Source: JBGSON01 sp041739085 (GTDB taxonomy: Bacteria > Patescibacteriota > Gracilibacteria > CAIRYL01). From it: a stretch of 21,003 nt of DNA. Below the pieces are notes generated by a model. It worked only from the letters and a program-made list of their open reading frames with translations. It had not been told where the DNA came from and ran no database searches. Positions 7,086-14,926 of the stretch are shown in pieces. A program made the position numbers and the translations under genes. The DNA lies in NCBI GenBank assembly GCA_041739085.1, contig JBGSON010000022.1, forward strand, positions 1 to 21,003, read 5' to 3'. How positions within the stretch are numbered: the stretch's first letter is position 1; every line of letters starts with the position of its first letter.

Positions 7086-8006
7086 ATGAATGTTATATAC
7101 CATAAATCAACGCGCTCCAGAAAATTAAAAATTGTGGAGGATTTCGAACCGGGGTGCTGGGTCCACTCGGAAAAACCGACGCCCGAGGATATTGAATTTC
7201 TCACAAAAAAACTCGCTCTTGATCCAAACCTCATCGAAGACGCGCTTGACCGTTTTGAAGTCCCGCGTCTTGAGGACTCGGAAGGCGTGACCTATGTCTA
7301 TGTCCGCGTTCCCCATGAGAACAAGGACAAAGTCATCACCGTTCCTCTTCTCATCGCTGTCGGATCGAATTTTATCGCAACCGTCACACCGGAATCGCTT
7401 CCTCTCTTCGACACGTTCACGAAAGAGAAAATCGAGTTTTCGACCACATTCAAGGTCCAGCTTCTCCTCAAGATTCTTGAACATTTAAGCGATCTCTATA
7501 CATATTACCTCATGAGGATCAGCCGGGGTATCCGGAGCATCGTGAGTCAGCTCGAAGACATCGACAACAAAGAGATCATCCAGTTCGTCCATTTCGAAGG
7601 GACGCTCAATGATCTCCTCGCCGCACTCGTTCCCATGAGCGTGATCTTTCAAAAACTCATCAATCGGAAATCTCTCAAGTTCTATTCAAAAGACAGAGAC
7701 GCTCTTGAAGACCTCTATCTCTCGAATGGAGAGCACCGTGAGATCTGTGTTACCAATCTCAAGTCGATCGTTAATATCCGTGAAGGCTACTCGACGATCA
7801 TGTCGAATAATCTGAACCGTGTTATTAAACTTCTGACGATGATGACGATCCTCCTCACGATCCCCATGATCATCAGCAGTCTCTTTGGAATGAATTTGAA
7901 TCTCCCTCTCGCTCATTCTCCGTATGCTTTCTGGTGGGTACTCGCCATCACATTTGCGTTCTCTTCGCTTTTTCTCGGGATATTCATCTATAAGAAGTGG
8001 CTCTGA
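7086..8006 (+). CDS. corA: CorA-family Mg2+/Co2+ channel
   Basis: A 306-residue inner-membrane channel subunit, predicted to form pentamers that admit Mg2+. The selectivity signature GMN is at residues 268-270 (SSLFGMNLNLP), at the end of the first membrane helix. A second helix (YAFWWVLAITFAF...) follows, then a short basic tail KKWL. The N-terminal cytosolic domain has the expected long helices (residues about 110-240). ATG 7086 is chosen over ATG 7053 because GAGGG lies 5 nt upstream, one of few good ribosome sites in the window. A 6-bp inverted repeat (GAGTGT 7047-7052 / ACACTC 7068-7073) precedes the ribosome site. The gene is monocistronic, closed by the hairpin at 8020-8052. Confidence 0.93.
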   Translation: MNVIYHKSTRSRKLKIVEDFEPGCWVHSEKPTPEDIEFLTKKLALDPNLIEDALDRFEVPRLEDSEGVTYVYVRVPHENKDKVITVPLLIAVGSNFIATVTPESLPLFDTFTKEKIEFSTTFKVQLLLKILEHLSDLYTYYLMRISRGIRSIVSQLEDIDNKEIIQFVHFEGTLNDLLAALVPMSVIFQKLINRKSLKFYSKDRDALEDLYLSNGEHREICVTNLKSIVNIREGYSTIMSNNLNRVIKLLTMMTILLTIPMIISSLFGMNLNLPLAHSPYAFWWVLAITFAFSSLFLGIFIYKKWL

Positions 8007-8019
8007 CCCTGATCCATAT

Positions 8020-8052
8020 AAAAAAGGGGAAAGGATGACTTTCCCCTTTTTT
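8020..8052. terminator. Bidirectional intrinsic terminator, corA / lipoprotein
   Basis: A perfect 14-bp stem AAAAAAGGGGAAAG (8020-8033) and its complement (8039-8052) with a 5-nt loop GATGA. The A-run and T-run at the two ends give it terminator form in both directions, as fits the convergent genes on either side. Confidence 0.92.
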
Positions 8053-8073
8053 CAGTCGAAGGAAGTGTTGATA

Positions 8074-8721
8074 TTATTCGAGCTTGAATGAATTTGCAAT
8101 CGTGTTGAACTGATTTTTATAGGTGGCAAAGGTTTCATTGTTCGCAGTCGCGGTGATGACATAGCCCATGTTTCCGACTACAAAGAACCATGCGTAATTG
8201 TGGACCTGGACTTCGCCGAAGGTGGCACTATATTCCAGCCGCTTCGAGTCCAGTCCGTTGATAGTAATATCGGAGAGGTCAACAACGGTAAAATCAGCGA
8301 CGAGTGGCTCCATATTCGCAATATTGAGATCATAGTATTCCTGAAGAGAAATGCCCTCCGTCCCTTCCTCACTCACGACGTTCATGTTTTCTGCAAACAT
8401 ATCCGTGTCACTCTCCATTGGACTCGTCACGCTCACATCGGTCCCCATGAACCCTTCCTCTGAAGCCCAGTCTTCCGGAAACACGAGCGAGAACCCTTTT
8501 GTCTCGTTATAATACCGTCCATCTTCTTTCGTCACTGGCGTTTCTTCGTCTTTCACTTCGTCCTTCGCCTCATCTTTCTCGACGTCCTTTTTCTCAGTTG
8601 TTGTATCTTTCTTCGTTGTGGACGAGTCGTCCGTTTTTGATTTTGTTCCGATGTCTAAAGAGCAGGCGCTCAATGCAAAAAACAGAGAAGCTGCTGTGAA
8701 GAAGGAGAAGAACTTTTTCAT
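8074..8721 (-). CDS. Lipoprotein with PsbP-like domain, 215 aa
   Basis: The start at ATG 8721 gives a lipoprotein signal MKKFFSFF... with lipobox LSAC (Cys20). A longer frame starting at 8787 would put 22 unrelated residues in front of this signal. Residues 21-65 are a Lys/Asp/Glu/Thr linker. Residues 68-215 (NETKGFSLVFPEDW, later YVITATANNETFATY and FNTIANSFKLE) resemble the PsbP-like fold found in many bacterial lipoproteins. It should be anchored on the outer face of the membrane. Its function is unknown and no catalytic residues are evident. It is transcribed from a promoter overlapping that of galU. Confidence 0.85.
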   Translation of the reverse strand: MKKFFSFFTAASLFFALSACSLDIGTKSKTDDSSTTKKDTTTEKKDVEKDEAKDEVKDEETPVTKEDGRYYNETKGFSLVFPEDWASEEGFMGTDVSVTSPMESDTDMFAENMNVVSEEGTEGISLQEYYDLNIANMEPLVADFTVVDLSDITINGLDSKRLEYSATFGEVQVHNYAWFFVVGNMGYVITATANNETFATYKNQFNTIANSFKLE

Positions 8722-8754
8722 AGACTCAAAATAAAAGGAAAAAACATTGTTTCC

Positions 8755-8799
8755 AGTATGACAAATATTTTGACATTTGCAAATCATTCGTTTTATTTT
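8755..8799. promoter_or_regulatory. Overlapping divergent promoters for the PsbP-like lipoprotein and galU
   Basis: Minus strand: -35 TTGCAA (8782-8777), 16-nt spacer, -10 CATACT (8760-8755) preceded by TG, giving the extended form TGTCATACT. Plus strand: a perfect -35 TTGACA (8770-8775), 18-nt spacer, -10 TATTTT (8794-8799). The two promoters occupy the same stretch, so binding of polymerase in one direction may exclude the other. Assigned by eye. Confidence 0.5.
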
Positions 8800-8877
8800 A
8801 CATTAAGGAGAGACGAGAATCATCCTTCATCCTGGATTTTCCCTCCCCTCTGATCTCTTCCTCTCTCATTATTCTTC

Positions 8878-9765
8878 ATGCCCCAGACAGTACGCAAGGC
8901 CATATTTCCAGCAGCCGGATTCGGCACAAGGTTCCTCCCGTTCACAAAAGCAATCCCGAAAGAGATGCTCCCCATCGTGGATAAACCCGTTATCCAATAT
9001 CTTGTTGAAGAAGCGGTCTCTGCAGGAATAGAAGAGATCATCATCATCACGGGAAGGGGGAAGCGCGCGATCGAAGACCATTTCGACACATCGTTCGAAT
9101 TGGAACACACCCTGCATGAAAAGCAGAAGCATGATCTCATGGAGGAAGTGAGGCAAATAGAAGATCTCGCAAAATTTGTCTATGTCCGCCAGAATCGGCC
9201 GCTGGGCGATGGTCATGCCATCCTCTGTGCCCGTGAACTCATCCGCGATCATGAACCGTTTGCCGTTCTTTTTGGCGACGATCTCATTGATTCCGAGACT
9301 CCTGCGATCGGACAGCTTATCGATGCCTATGAAAAAACAGGAGGAATGATCATCGGAGTCCATGAGGTGCCCCTGGAAGAGGCGTGTCATTATGGAGTCG
9401 TCGACCCGATGACAAAAGAGGATGATCACGGCATATTTGAACTGAAAGACCTCGTGGAAAAACCGAGACCAGAAGACGCTCCTTCTCATTTTGCCATCGT
9501 CGGAAAATATATCTGCACGCCGGAAATATTCAAGGCCATAGAAAATGCAGAAAAAAGCAGAGACGGAGAGCTCCGTCTCATCGACGGGTTCCGTTCAGTT
9601 CTGAAATCAAGCAGGATCTACGCAAAAAAAGTCTCCGGCAAGCGGTATGATACCGGTACGAAGCTCGGATTTCTAAAAGCGACGATCGATTATGCCCTCA
9701 AGAGAAACGATCTCGGGCCTGATCTCCACAAATATCTCCAGCAGAAATTCTGTAATCTTAAATAA
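8878..9765 (+). CDS. galU: UTP--glucose-1-phosphate uridylyltransferase
   Basis: Makes UDP-glucose from UTP and glucose-1-phosphate for cell-surface sugars. At 295 residues it has normal GalU length. Motifs in order: nucleotide loop PAAGFGTRFLPFTKAIPKEM (11-30), KPVIQYLVEEAVSAGI, the LGDGHA stretch, VLFGDDL with the metal-binding Asp, VEKPRP, and YDTGTKLGFLKATIDYAL near the C-terminus. ATG 8878 starts right at the conserved N-terminus. No Shine-Dalgarno is visible. It is followed by a separate promoter for the next gene, so it is probably monocistronic. Identification is secure. Confidence 0.95.
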   Translation: MPQTVRKAIFPAAGFGTRFLPFTKAIPKEMLPIVDKPVIQYLVEEAVSAGIEEIIIITGRGKRAIEDHFDTSFELEHTLHEKQKHDLMEEVRQIEDLAKFVYVRQNRPLGDGHAILCARELIRDHEPFAVLFGDDLIDSETPAIGQLIDAYEKTGGMIIGVHEVPLEEACHYGVVDPMTKEDDHGIFELKDLVEKPRPEDAPSHFAIVGKYICTPEIFKAIENAEKSRDGELRLIDGFRSVLKSSRIYAKKVSGKRYDTGTKLGFLKATIDYALKRNDLGPDLHKYLQQKFCNLK

Positions 9766-9791
9766 TGAAACGATCAGGAAAGCCAAGAAAA

Positions 9792-9821
9792 TTAGGATTA
9801 TTCTCGTTTCTCCTCTATACT
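9792..9821 (+). promoter_or_regulatory. Candidate promoter for the CGS-like gene
   Basis: TTAGGA (9792-9797), 18-nt spacer, TATACT (9816-9821). The -10 is strong and the -35 weak. It lies about 50 nt before ATG 9873 in the 107-nt gap after galU. Confidence 0.4.
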
Positions 9822-9872
9822 CTTCATTAAACACACAATTTGGGAATGATCTCTCGTTAAAAATTGCTCATT

Positions 9873-11369
9873 ATGGCCGCCTCCGCTCACAAGACACCGC
9901 TTCCAGACACGAATTATCGAAAGCATTCGATCCCTGATTCCCCGCACGCGATTTCGTTTCTTCTCCCTTCCTGGGGAGATGTTCTCAGCTATCAGGCGCG
10001 GAAAGAGCTTCTCTACAAAGAATCCTATCAGGGGAAGGAATTCCTTTTCCTCTCCCCGTTCATTGAAAGGCTCATGGATGAATGTTCAAAAAAATTCGAA
10101 AAGAAGAATGAATGCACGTTCATCTATCCCAGCAAACGGGTCGCGCTCAGGGCTCAGAAATTCGTCTATGACAAGACGAAAGAAAAGGGAAGGATCCATA
10201 ATCACGGGAAGAACGGGATTTATGTCGTCTGTTATCCTGAAAAAATCTTCCCGCATGCGAAACGGTTTTCGCTCCTCTGTGGAGATGTTGTTTCTTCTCG
10301 TATGGCTGAGGACACGCTGAATGAGGATTTCGTGATCGATGATGGCACTCTCGGAAAAGCAAAGGCGGCAAAAAAAAGGATCAGGGAAAAAATAGCCGAT
10401 ATTACGGGAGAACGACCACAGAACGTGGCGCTCTTCCCGACAGAACGTTCCGCCATCGCGAATGTACACCGGTTTCTCCAGATCTCTTTCCCGGACAGAA
10501 AGAGCATACAATTCGGCATCCCTCACAGTAACAGCCTCAGGATACAGAGAGAGTTTGGAAATGGAGTCCATTTTTTCCCGAATGGAGATGCCGATGATTT
10601 CGAAAAACTTGAAGAAGTGCTCTCAAAAGAGAAGTCGTTGGGAATATTCTGCGAATTCCCGGGGAATCCCATCGTCCGGGATATCAACATCAAGCGGTTG
10701 AAGATCTTATGCCGGAAGCACACGATCCCCCTCATCCTCGATGACACGCTCGGAACCTTCCAGAACTTCCGGACGTTCTCCATAGCGGACATCGTCGTTT
10801 CGAGCCTTTCCCGTTTCTACTCCGGAAAAGGAGATGTCCCCGGAGGAGCGCTCATCGTGCATACGGACAGCCGGTTCGGGCAGATGTTCGCCCGTGTCTT
10901 CCGGTCGAATTATGAGGACCTCCTCTGGTCGAAGGACGCTATTCTCCTGGAAGAATACGGAAGAGATTTCGAGGATCGATCCGAAAAAATCGATGAAAAC
11001 GCAAAAATAATCCATGATTTCCTCAAAGGACATCCTGCGGTGTATAAAGTATTCTCATCAAAGTTCGGGACCCATAAGGATGACAATGTCCCCATGAGTG
11101 AGTTCGGAGGAGTGATCTCATTCCTCCTCTGTAATCCGGAAGAGAATACTCCAAGATTCTATGATGCTTTAAACCTGAGCAAGGGGCCGGGCTTCGGCTA
11201 TGATTTCACCATTGTCTGTCCGTACACGCAAACAAATCTCTTCGATGAGTTCGAGATGGCTGAAGAATATGGGATTTCGCCCTATCTCATGCAGGTATCT
11301 CTCGGCCTTGAGAACCCGGATGAACTCATGAAAAAATTCTCTGACGCTTTTTCTGAAATGAAGGGATGA
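9873..11369 (+). CDS. Cystathionine-gamma-synthase-like protein, apparently without the PLP lysine
   Basis: A 498-residue member of the Cys/Met-metabolism fold-type-I family. PDSPHAISFLLPSWGDVLSY (21-40) and the long N-terminal part resemble the fungal type of cystathionine gamma-synthase, from memory of that family. LFPTERSAIANVHRFL (187-202), CEFPGNP (260-266), LILDDTLGT (287-295, with the PLP-ring Asp), VVSSLSRFYSGKGDVPGG (308-325) and the C-terminal VSLGLENPDEL follow family order. However, the residue that should be the Schiff-base lysine (S-x-T-K) is Arg314. The phosphate-binding GM after PT is Glu191-Arg192, and the usual YxR motif is not found. It is therefore either a pseudoenzyme or a protein with a new, PLP-independent role. 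A TTG codon at 9864 could add three residues. The ATG at 9873 has no Shine-Dalgarno. Confidence 0.75.
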   Translation: MAASAHKTPLPDTNYRKHSIPDSPHAISFLLPSWGDVLSYQARKELLYKESYQGKEFLFLSPFIERLMDECSKKFEKKNECTFIYPSKRVALRAQKFVYDKTKEKGRIHNHGKNGIYVVCYPEKIFPHAKRFSLLCGDVVSSRMAEDTLNEDFVIDDGTLGKAKAAKKRIREKIADITGERPQNVALFPTERSAIANVHRFLQISFPDRKSIQFGIPHSNSLRIQREFGNGVHFFPNGDADDFEKLEEVLSKEKSLGIFCEFPGNPIVRDINIKRLKILCRKHTIPLILDDTLGTFQNFRTFSIADIVVSSLSRFYSGKGDVPGGALIVHTDSRFGQMFARVFRSNYEDLLWSKDAILLEEYGRDFEDRSEKIDENAKIIHDFLKGHPAVYKVFSSKFGTHKDDNVPMSEFGGVISFLLCNPEENTPRFYDALNLSKGPGFGYDFTIVCPYTQTNLFDEFEMAEEYGISPYLMQVSLGLENPDELMKKFSDAFSEMKG

Positions 11370-11403
11370 GGGGACATCCCCTCTGGTAATGGGAAAAGGA
11401 CAG

Positions 11404-11433
11404 AAATCCGAGTGATCCTTCCGGATTTTTTTT
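11404..11433 (+). terminator. Intrinsic terminator after the CGS-like gene
   Basis: AAATCCG (11404-11410) and CGGATTT (11422-11428) form a 7-bp stem followed by five more T. A smaller stem GAGGGG/CCCCTC (11368-11383) starts at the stop codon just before. It separates this gene from ispDF, which has its own promoter. Confidence 0.7.
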
Positions 11434-11438
11434 GAACG

Positions 11439-11447
11439 TGTCATACT
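11439..11447 (+). promoter_or_regulatory. Extended -10 promoter for ispDF, near-leaderless
   Basis: TGTCATACT has the extended -10 form and is identical to the 9-mer used for the PsbP-like lipoprotein (8763-8755, minus). Its hexamer ends 11 nt before ATG 11459, so the transcript would carry only about 5 nt of leader. No -35 is evident; the upstream bases belong to the terminator T-run. Confidence 0.45.
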
Positions 11448-11458
11448 ATCCGCACCTC

Positions 11459-12607
11459 ATGAACATTGCAGTCATTCTTGCCGGCGGGAGAGGAAAACGC
11501 TTCGGAAAACAGAAGCTTCTCGAGCTCCTTCACGGGAGGCCGGTGGTCTCGTGGTCACTCGAAACATTCTCTTCGCATCCGGAGATCGATTCCATTGTCT
11601 TTGTCGTGAGCAAAAAACACAAAAGAGATCTCTCTGAGATCGGAAAAAGTTACGGTAAAGTAGATCATATTGTGATCGGCGGGGATACCCGATACACGAG
11701 CGGAAAGCTCGGCGTTCAATCGATCCCGCGTCTGGAGAAGGACGATGTCATCCTTTTTCATAATGGTGCCAATCCATTTGTTACCTTTGAAGAGATCTCT
11801 GAAATCATACGTTCTGCAAAAAAAGAAGGCTCCTCCGGAGTCGGGAGAAAGATCCATTCCACTCTCCGGCAGATCTCAGGAAAAAAATCCCTCGTCATCT
11901 CACGCGATGATGTCTATTCCATGGAAACCCCTCAGGCGATGAAGGCGTCCATTTATTCCCATGGCGTCTTAGAATGGGAGAAAGACCACAGAGAACCTCC
12001 GACCGATGATCTTCAGATCGCTGAGGCCGCTGGATCTACCCCGAAGATCGTGTCTGTTCATTTCCGGAACCGGAAGATCACCACGGTGGAAGATCTCGCA
12101 TTTCTCGAACGGATCACGAATACTCCGGATATGCGGATCGGCATCGGGGAGGATTCACATGAGTTCGGAGACAAGGAAAAGATTTGCCGGCTCTGCGGTA
12201 TCGAGGTCCCCTCAACACCCGGCTTCCTCGGGAACTCCGACGGAGATGTCGCCCTCCATGCTCTTTCCAATGCCATCCTCTCTGCACTCGGAGAAGGATC
12301 TTTCTCCCGCATCTCCGACCCGCTCTGCAGGAACGGAGAGAAGGATTCTGTCGTATTCCTGCAGCATGTTCTCAGCCTTCTCCATGAGTCGAGCGCGGTC
12401 ATCGAGAATATTTCACTTGTTTTTGAAGGGAAACGCCCGAAACTGGAACCTCATTTTCCGGAGATGCGGTCCAATCTTTCAGAGATTCTCTCAATCACGG
12501 AAAAAAGGATCGGTCTCACCGCACACAGCGGAGAAGATCTCTCTGATCACGGCAGGGGAAAAGGGATGAGAGTCCTCGCATCTGTCTTGCTCCGGATCTG
12601 GATATGA
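11459..12607 (+). CDS. ispDF: Bifunctional IspD/IspF fusion (MEP pathway)
   Basis: A 382-residue fusion. IspD (about 1-218) makes CDP-methylerythritol from MEP and CTP; IspF (about 224-382) cyclises the later intermediate to MEcPP. IspD shows ILAGGRGKRFGKQK (6-19), METPQAM (155-161), TDD (182-184) and K206 in NRKITTVEDL. IspF shows the metal ligands D232-S-H234 and H267 in SDGDVALHAL, and RIGLTAHSGED near the end. Several usual residues differ: HDAARP of IspD reads HNGANP, and in IspF the GDIG and FPDTD stretches read GEGS and ISDPL. ATG 11459 is favoured by the family N-terminus and by the promoter; the in-frame TTG at 11432 lies in the terminator. The stop overlaps the ispE start (ATGA). 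Confidence 0.88.
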   Translation: MNIAVILAGGRGKRFGKQKLLELLHGRPVVSWSLETFSSHPEIDSIVFVVSKKHKRDLSEIGKSYGKVDHIVIGGDTRYTSGKLGVQSIPRLEKDDVILFHNGANPFVTFEEISEIIRSAKKEGSSGVGRKIHSTLRQISGKKSLVISRDDVYSMETPQAMKASIYSHGVLEWEKDHREPPTDDLQIAEAAGSTPKIVSVHFRNRKITTVEDLAFLERITNTPDMRIGIGEDSHEFGDKEKICRLCGIEVPSTPGFLGNSDGDVALHALSNAILSALGEGSFSRISDPLCRNGEKDSVVFLQHVLSLLHESSAVIENISLVFEGKRPKLEPHFPEMRSNLSEILSITEKRIGLTAHSGEDLSDHGRGKGMRVLASVLLRIWI

Positions 12608-13461
12608 CCGAATCCGTCTCGATCCTTGCGCCGGCAAAAATAAATTTAAGCCTCGCTATCGGGAAGAGAAAATTCAGGAATCCTCTCCGGAAAGGGGATT
12701 TTTTTCATAAAGTCGATGGAGTTTTTCTTAAAATCCCTCTCTCCGATGAGATCCGAGTGAAGAAAACAAGCGGAGGGAAGATCAGACTTTCGTTATCCGG
12801 TGTTTTCGCGGGAAGTATTCCGAATAACGATGAGAATATTGTATACCGCGCAGCGCATTCCCTTTTTTCCATGATCGGATTCTCCCCCGGGATCGAGATA
12901 ACTCTCAAAAAAAATATCCCACCCCAGTCCGGCCTCGGAGGAGGGAGCTCTGATGGTGCTCATGTCCTGAAAGCCCTGAGGACACTCTTTCCTGAAAAAA
13001 CAAACCCTCTGAACCCTGATGAATGGATGAAGCTTCTCCTTACTCTTGGGAGCGATGTCCCCTTTTTCTTTTCCGAAGAAACGATGGCGCGTGTTTCTTC
13101 TTTCGGAGAACAAGTCATTCCGATACGCCATGAAAAAATGAAGTCTCAGGCGGTCATCGTCGCCATGCTCCCGCGGATCTTCGCATCAACGGAATGGGCG
13201 TATCGTGAACTCGATGAATATCGAAAATCAGGAAAGATTCTCCTCGCTTCAAACAACGATTTTGAAGCTCCGATTTTTTCACGTTTTCCCGACCTGAAGG
13301 AACTGAAAGACGATCTTCTCTCCCTTGGTGCGGAAGAAGCTGGTCTTACCGGTTCCGGTTCATCGATGTATGCACTTTTCCAGAGTTATTCCTCTGCAGA
13401 AAAAGCTACACAGAAAATCAAAAAGCGATGCTCTTTCTGCGAGCTTGGCAAACTCGGATAA
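12604..13461 (+). CDS. ispE: 4-diphosphocytidyl-2-C-methyl-D-erythritol kinase
   Basis: A GHMP-family kinase of 285 residues that phosphorylates CDP-methylerythritol, the step between the IspD and IspF reactions encoded just upstream. It has LAPAKINLSLAIG with the catalytic Lys (K12), the glycine-rich ATP loop PPQSGLGGGSSDGA (about 102-115), GSDVPFFF with the catalytic Asp (about 143), and TGSGSSMYALF near the C-terminus. The start overlaps the ispDF stop by ATGA, so the two are translationally coupled and together supply three consecutive MEP activities. A small GGGAT/ATCCC hairpin (13475-13490) follows without a T-run. Confidence 0.93.
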   Translation: MTESVSILAPAKINLSLAIGKRKFRNPLRKGDFFHKVDGVFLKIPLSDEIRVKKTSGGKIRLSLSGVFAGSIPNNDENIVYRAAHSLFSMIGFSPGIEITLKKNIPPQSGLGGGSSDGAHVLKALRTLFPEKTNPLNPDEWMKLLLTLGSDVPFFFSEETMARVSSFGEQVIPIRHEKMKSQAVIVAMLPRIFASTEWAYRELDEYRKSGKILLASNNDFEAPIFSRFPDLKELKDDLLSLGAEEAGLTGSGSSMYALFQSYSSAEKATQKIKKRCSFCELGKLG

Positions 13462-13516
13462 AAATACATTTTCAGGGATACGAAAATCCCGTACGCTAAA
13501 GACCGATATTTGAAGC

Positions 13517-14395
13517 ATGGTTATGATGAAGCGTTTATTCCTGTTCTGTTCTGTTCTCTTTCTCCTCGGATCATGTACGATCCCCTCCCCCTCCGGAACA
13601 CAGGATCCGAAAGCGGATCCCTCTTCCGATGATAAAACAGAAATATCAGGATCCCCTCATGATGAAGCGGATGATGCATCTCTTCCTCGTGAACCTGAAG
13701 AGACGTCTCTTCCTGCGGATCCTACCAGAGAGGAAGATTTGGCATCGGAAGATCCTGTCTCTCCTGCCGAAGACACCGGGATTGCGGAAGACAATCCGGT
13801 GACTTCTGAAGAAACGATCCCTCCTGAAAATGGCATCGATATCGCTCCACTCGATGAAAATGCTGCTCCTGATCCCGCCGCTCAGAGTGAACTCACACCG
13901 AGTCCGAAACCGGAACCCGAAGCCATCATCCACCCTGAAATCGAGGCGGAGATCGAGGTTTTCCATGATCCGGAATGTCCATTCTGCAGAAGATTTGAAA
14001 ATGAAGTCCTGAGCGTAATCCGGATGAAATACCCGAATGTGAAGATCATCATCCGATATTTTCCTCTCTCTTTTCATCCTCAGGCGAGACCTGCCTCAAA
14101 GTTCCTGTTCTGTGCTGATTCCATGGGAAAATTCAATGAGATGCTTGCTCTCATTTCTGCATCATCTGATATTTCCGACACTGTTCTCTGGACGAAAACA
14201 AAAGAGCTCGGCCTCAATGTCGATGAAATGGCCGTTTGTCTCAGTTCTTCCGATACGGAAGCTGCTATCGAAGATGACATCATCCGCGGAAGATCTCTCG
14301 GCGTGAAAGGCACTCCCACCTTCTTTCTGAACGGGGAGATGCATGAAGGGACGATCCCCCTTGAAAATCTGGAGAAACTGCTGAAGGAATTATGA
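13517..14395 (+). CDS. Lipid-anchored DsbA-like thiol-disulfide oxidoreductase
   Basis: 292 residues from ATG 13517; ATGs at 13523 and 13526 are equally plausible (MKRLFLFCSVLF). A lipoprotein signal ends in LGSC (Cys20). Residues 21-143 are a long, acidic Pro/Ser/Glu-rich tether. The thioredoxin-fold domain (about 144-292) has the redox pair C154-PF-C157 in HDPECPFCRRF, the cis-proline loop GTPTFFLNG (265-273), and two further cysteines, C199 and C241, that may pair with each other. This suits an extracytoplasmic disulfide oxidase or isomerase, with a reach set by the tether. No DsbB/VKOR partner lies in the window. It ends 4 bp from the convergent pssA-type gene with no terminator between them. 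Candidate client: the eight-Cys vWA lipoprotein at 3594-5306 (inference). Confidence 0.88.
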   Translation: MVMMKRLFLFCSVLFLLGSCTIPSPSGTQDPKADPSSDDKTEISGSPHDEADDASLPREPEETSLPADPTREEDLASEDPVSPAEDTGIAEDNPVTSEETIPPENGIDIAPLDENAAPDPAAQSELTPSPKPEPEAIIHPEIEAEIEVFHDPECPFCRRFENEVLSVIRMKYPNVKIIIRYFPLSFHPQARPASKFLFCADSMGKFNEMLALISASSDISDTVLWTKTKELGLNVDEMAVCLSSSDTEAAIEDDIIRGRSLGVKGTPTFFLNGEMHEGTIPLENLEKLLKEL

Positions 14396-14399
14396 AGAA

Positions 14400-14918
14400 T
14401 CAGAGTTTCTTTATCCTCATATCAGAGACCATCGCGTAGCTGAAGATATAATAGAGGACAACGAGCGCATCCATCCTCACGAACTCAAAATGGTGGTTCA
14501 GGATGAGTGCCGTAGAGATGATATTGACAGCGAGAACTGTCGGGATGCCGACGAAATCACCGGGATGAGAAGTGCTCCGAACAGTAAAATAGGAGAGCCG
14601 GATCGCAGCACACATGATAAAGACATAGGTGGCGATCCCCATAAACCGGTTGTCGATCCCCAATTGCCATCCGAAGATGACGACCGCAATGATCGCGGTG
14701 AAATCTGAAAAACTGTCGAGGTAGATCCCCAGTGCCCCCTTCCGGCCTGAGCGTGCGATCCTTCCGTCGATCCCGTCGAGCGCAAACTGGGTGAGGAGAA
14801 GGAGATATGCCATGATGAAATTTTCATCAAACGCAAAAAATATGGACGCTACGGCAGACGAGAGTCCTGTAAGGGTAAAATAATCTGGCAGCCGGAGTTC
14901 CTTGAGTTGCTTGGGCAT
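14400..14918 (-). CDS. pssA: CDP-alcohol phosphatidyltransferase, PssA type
   Basis: Membrane enzyme of 172 residues predicted to join CDP-diacylglycerol and serine to give phosphatidylserine. The family signature is present as D48-x2-D51-G52-x2-A55-R56 ... G64-x3-D68-x3-D72 (DGIDGRIARSGRKGALGIYL then DSFSD). The gap between Arg and Gly is 7 residues, one shorter than I expect. Four or five further hydrophobic helices follow. Assignment to serine rather than glycerol phosphate or inositol rests on the decarboxylase gene 8 nt upstream in the same operon. It is the last gene of the lipid operon. It could equally be called an archaetidylserine synthase, which belongs to the same family. Confidence 0.85.
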   Translation of the reverse strand: MPKQLKELRLPDYFTLTGLSSAVASIFFAFDENFIMAYLLLLTQFALDGIDGRIARSGRKGALGIYLDSFSDFTAIIAVVIFGWQLGIDNRFMGIATYVFIMCAAIRLSYFTVRSTSHPGDFVGIPTVLAVNIISTALILNHHFEFVRMDALVVLYYIFSYAMVSDMRIKKL

Positions 14919-14926
14919 TGAAAATG

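Noticed and set aside
13475..13490. GGGAT/ATCCC hairpin as the ispE terminator
   Set aside because: The 5-bp stem has no T-run. It is too weak to call by itself.
13646..14077. Minus-strand frame opposite the DsbA-like gene
   Set aside because: An Arg/Phe-rich shadow of an acidic linker; no signal, motif or promoter.
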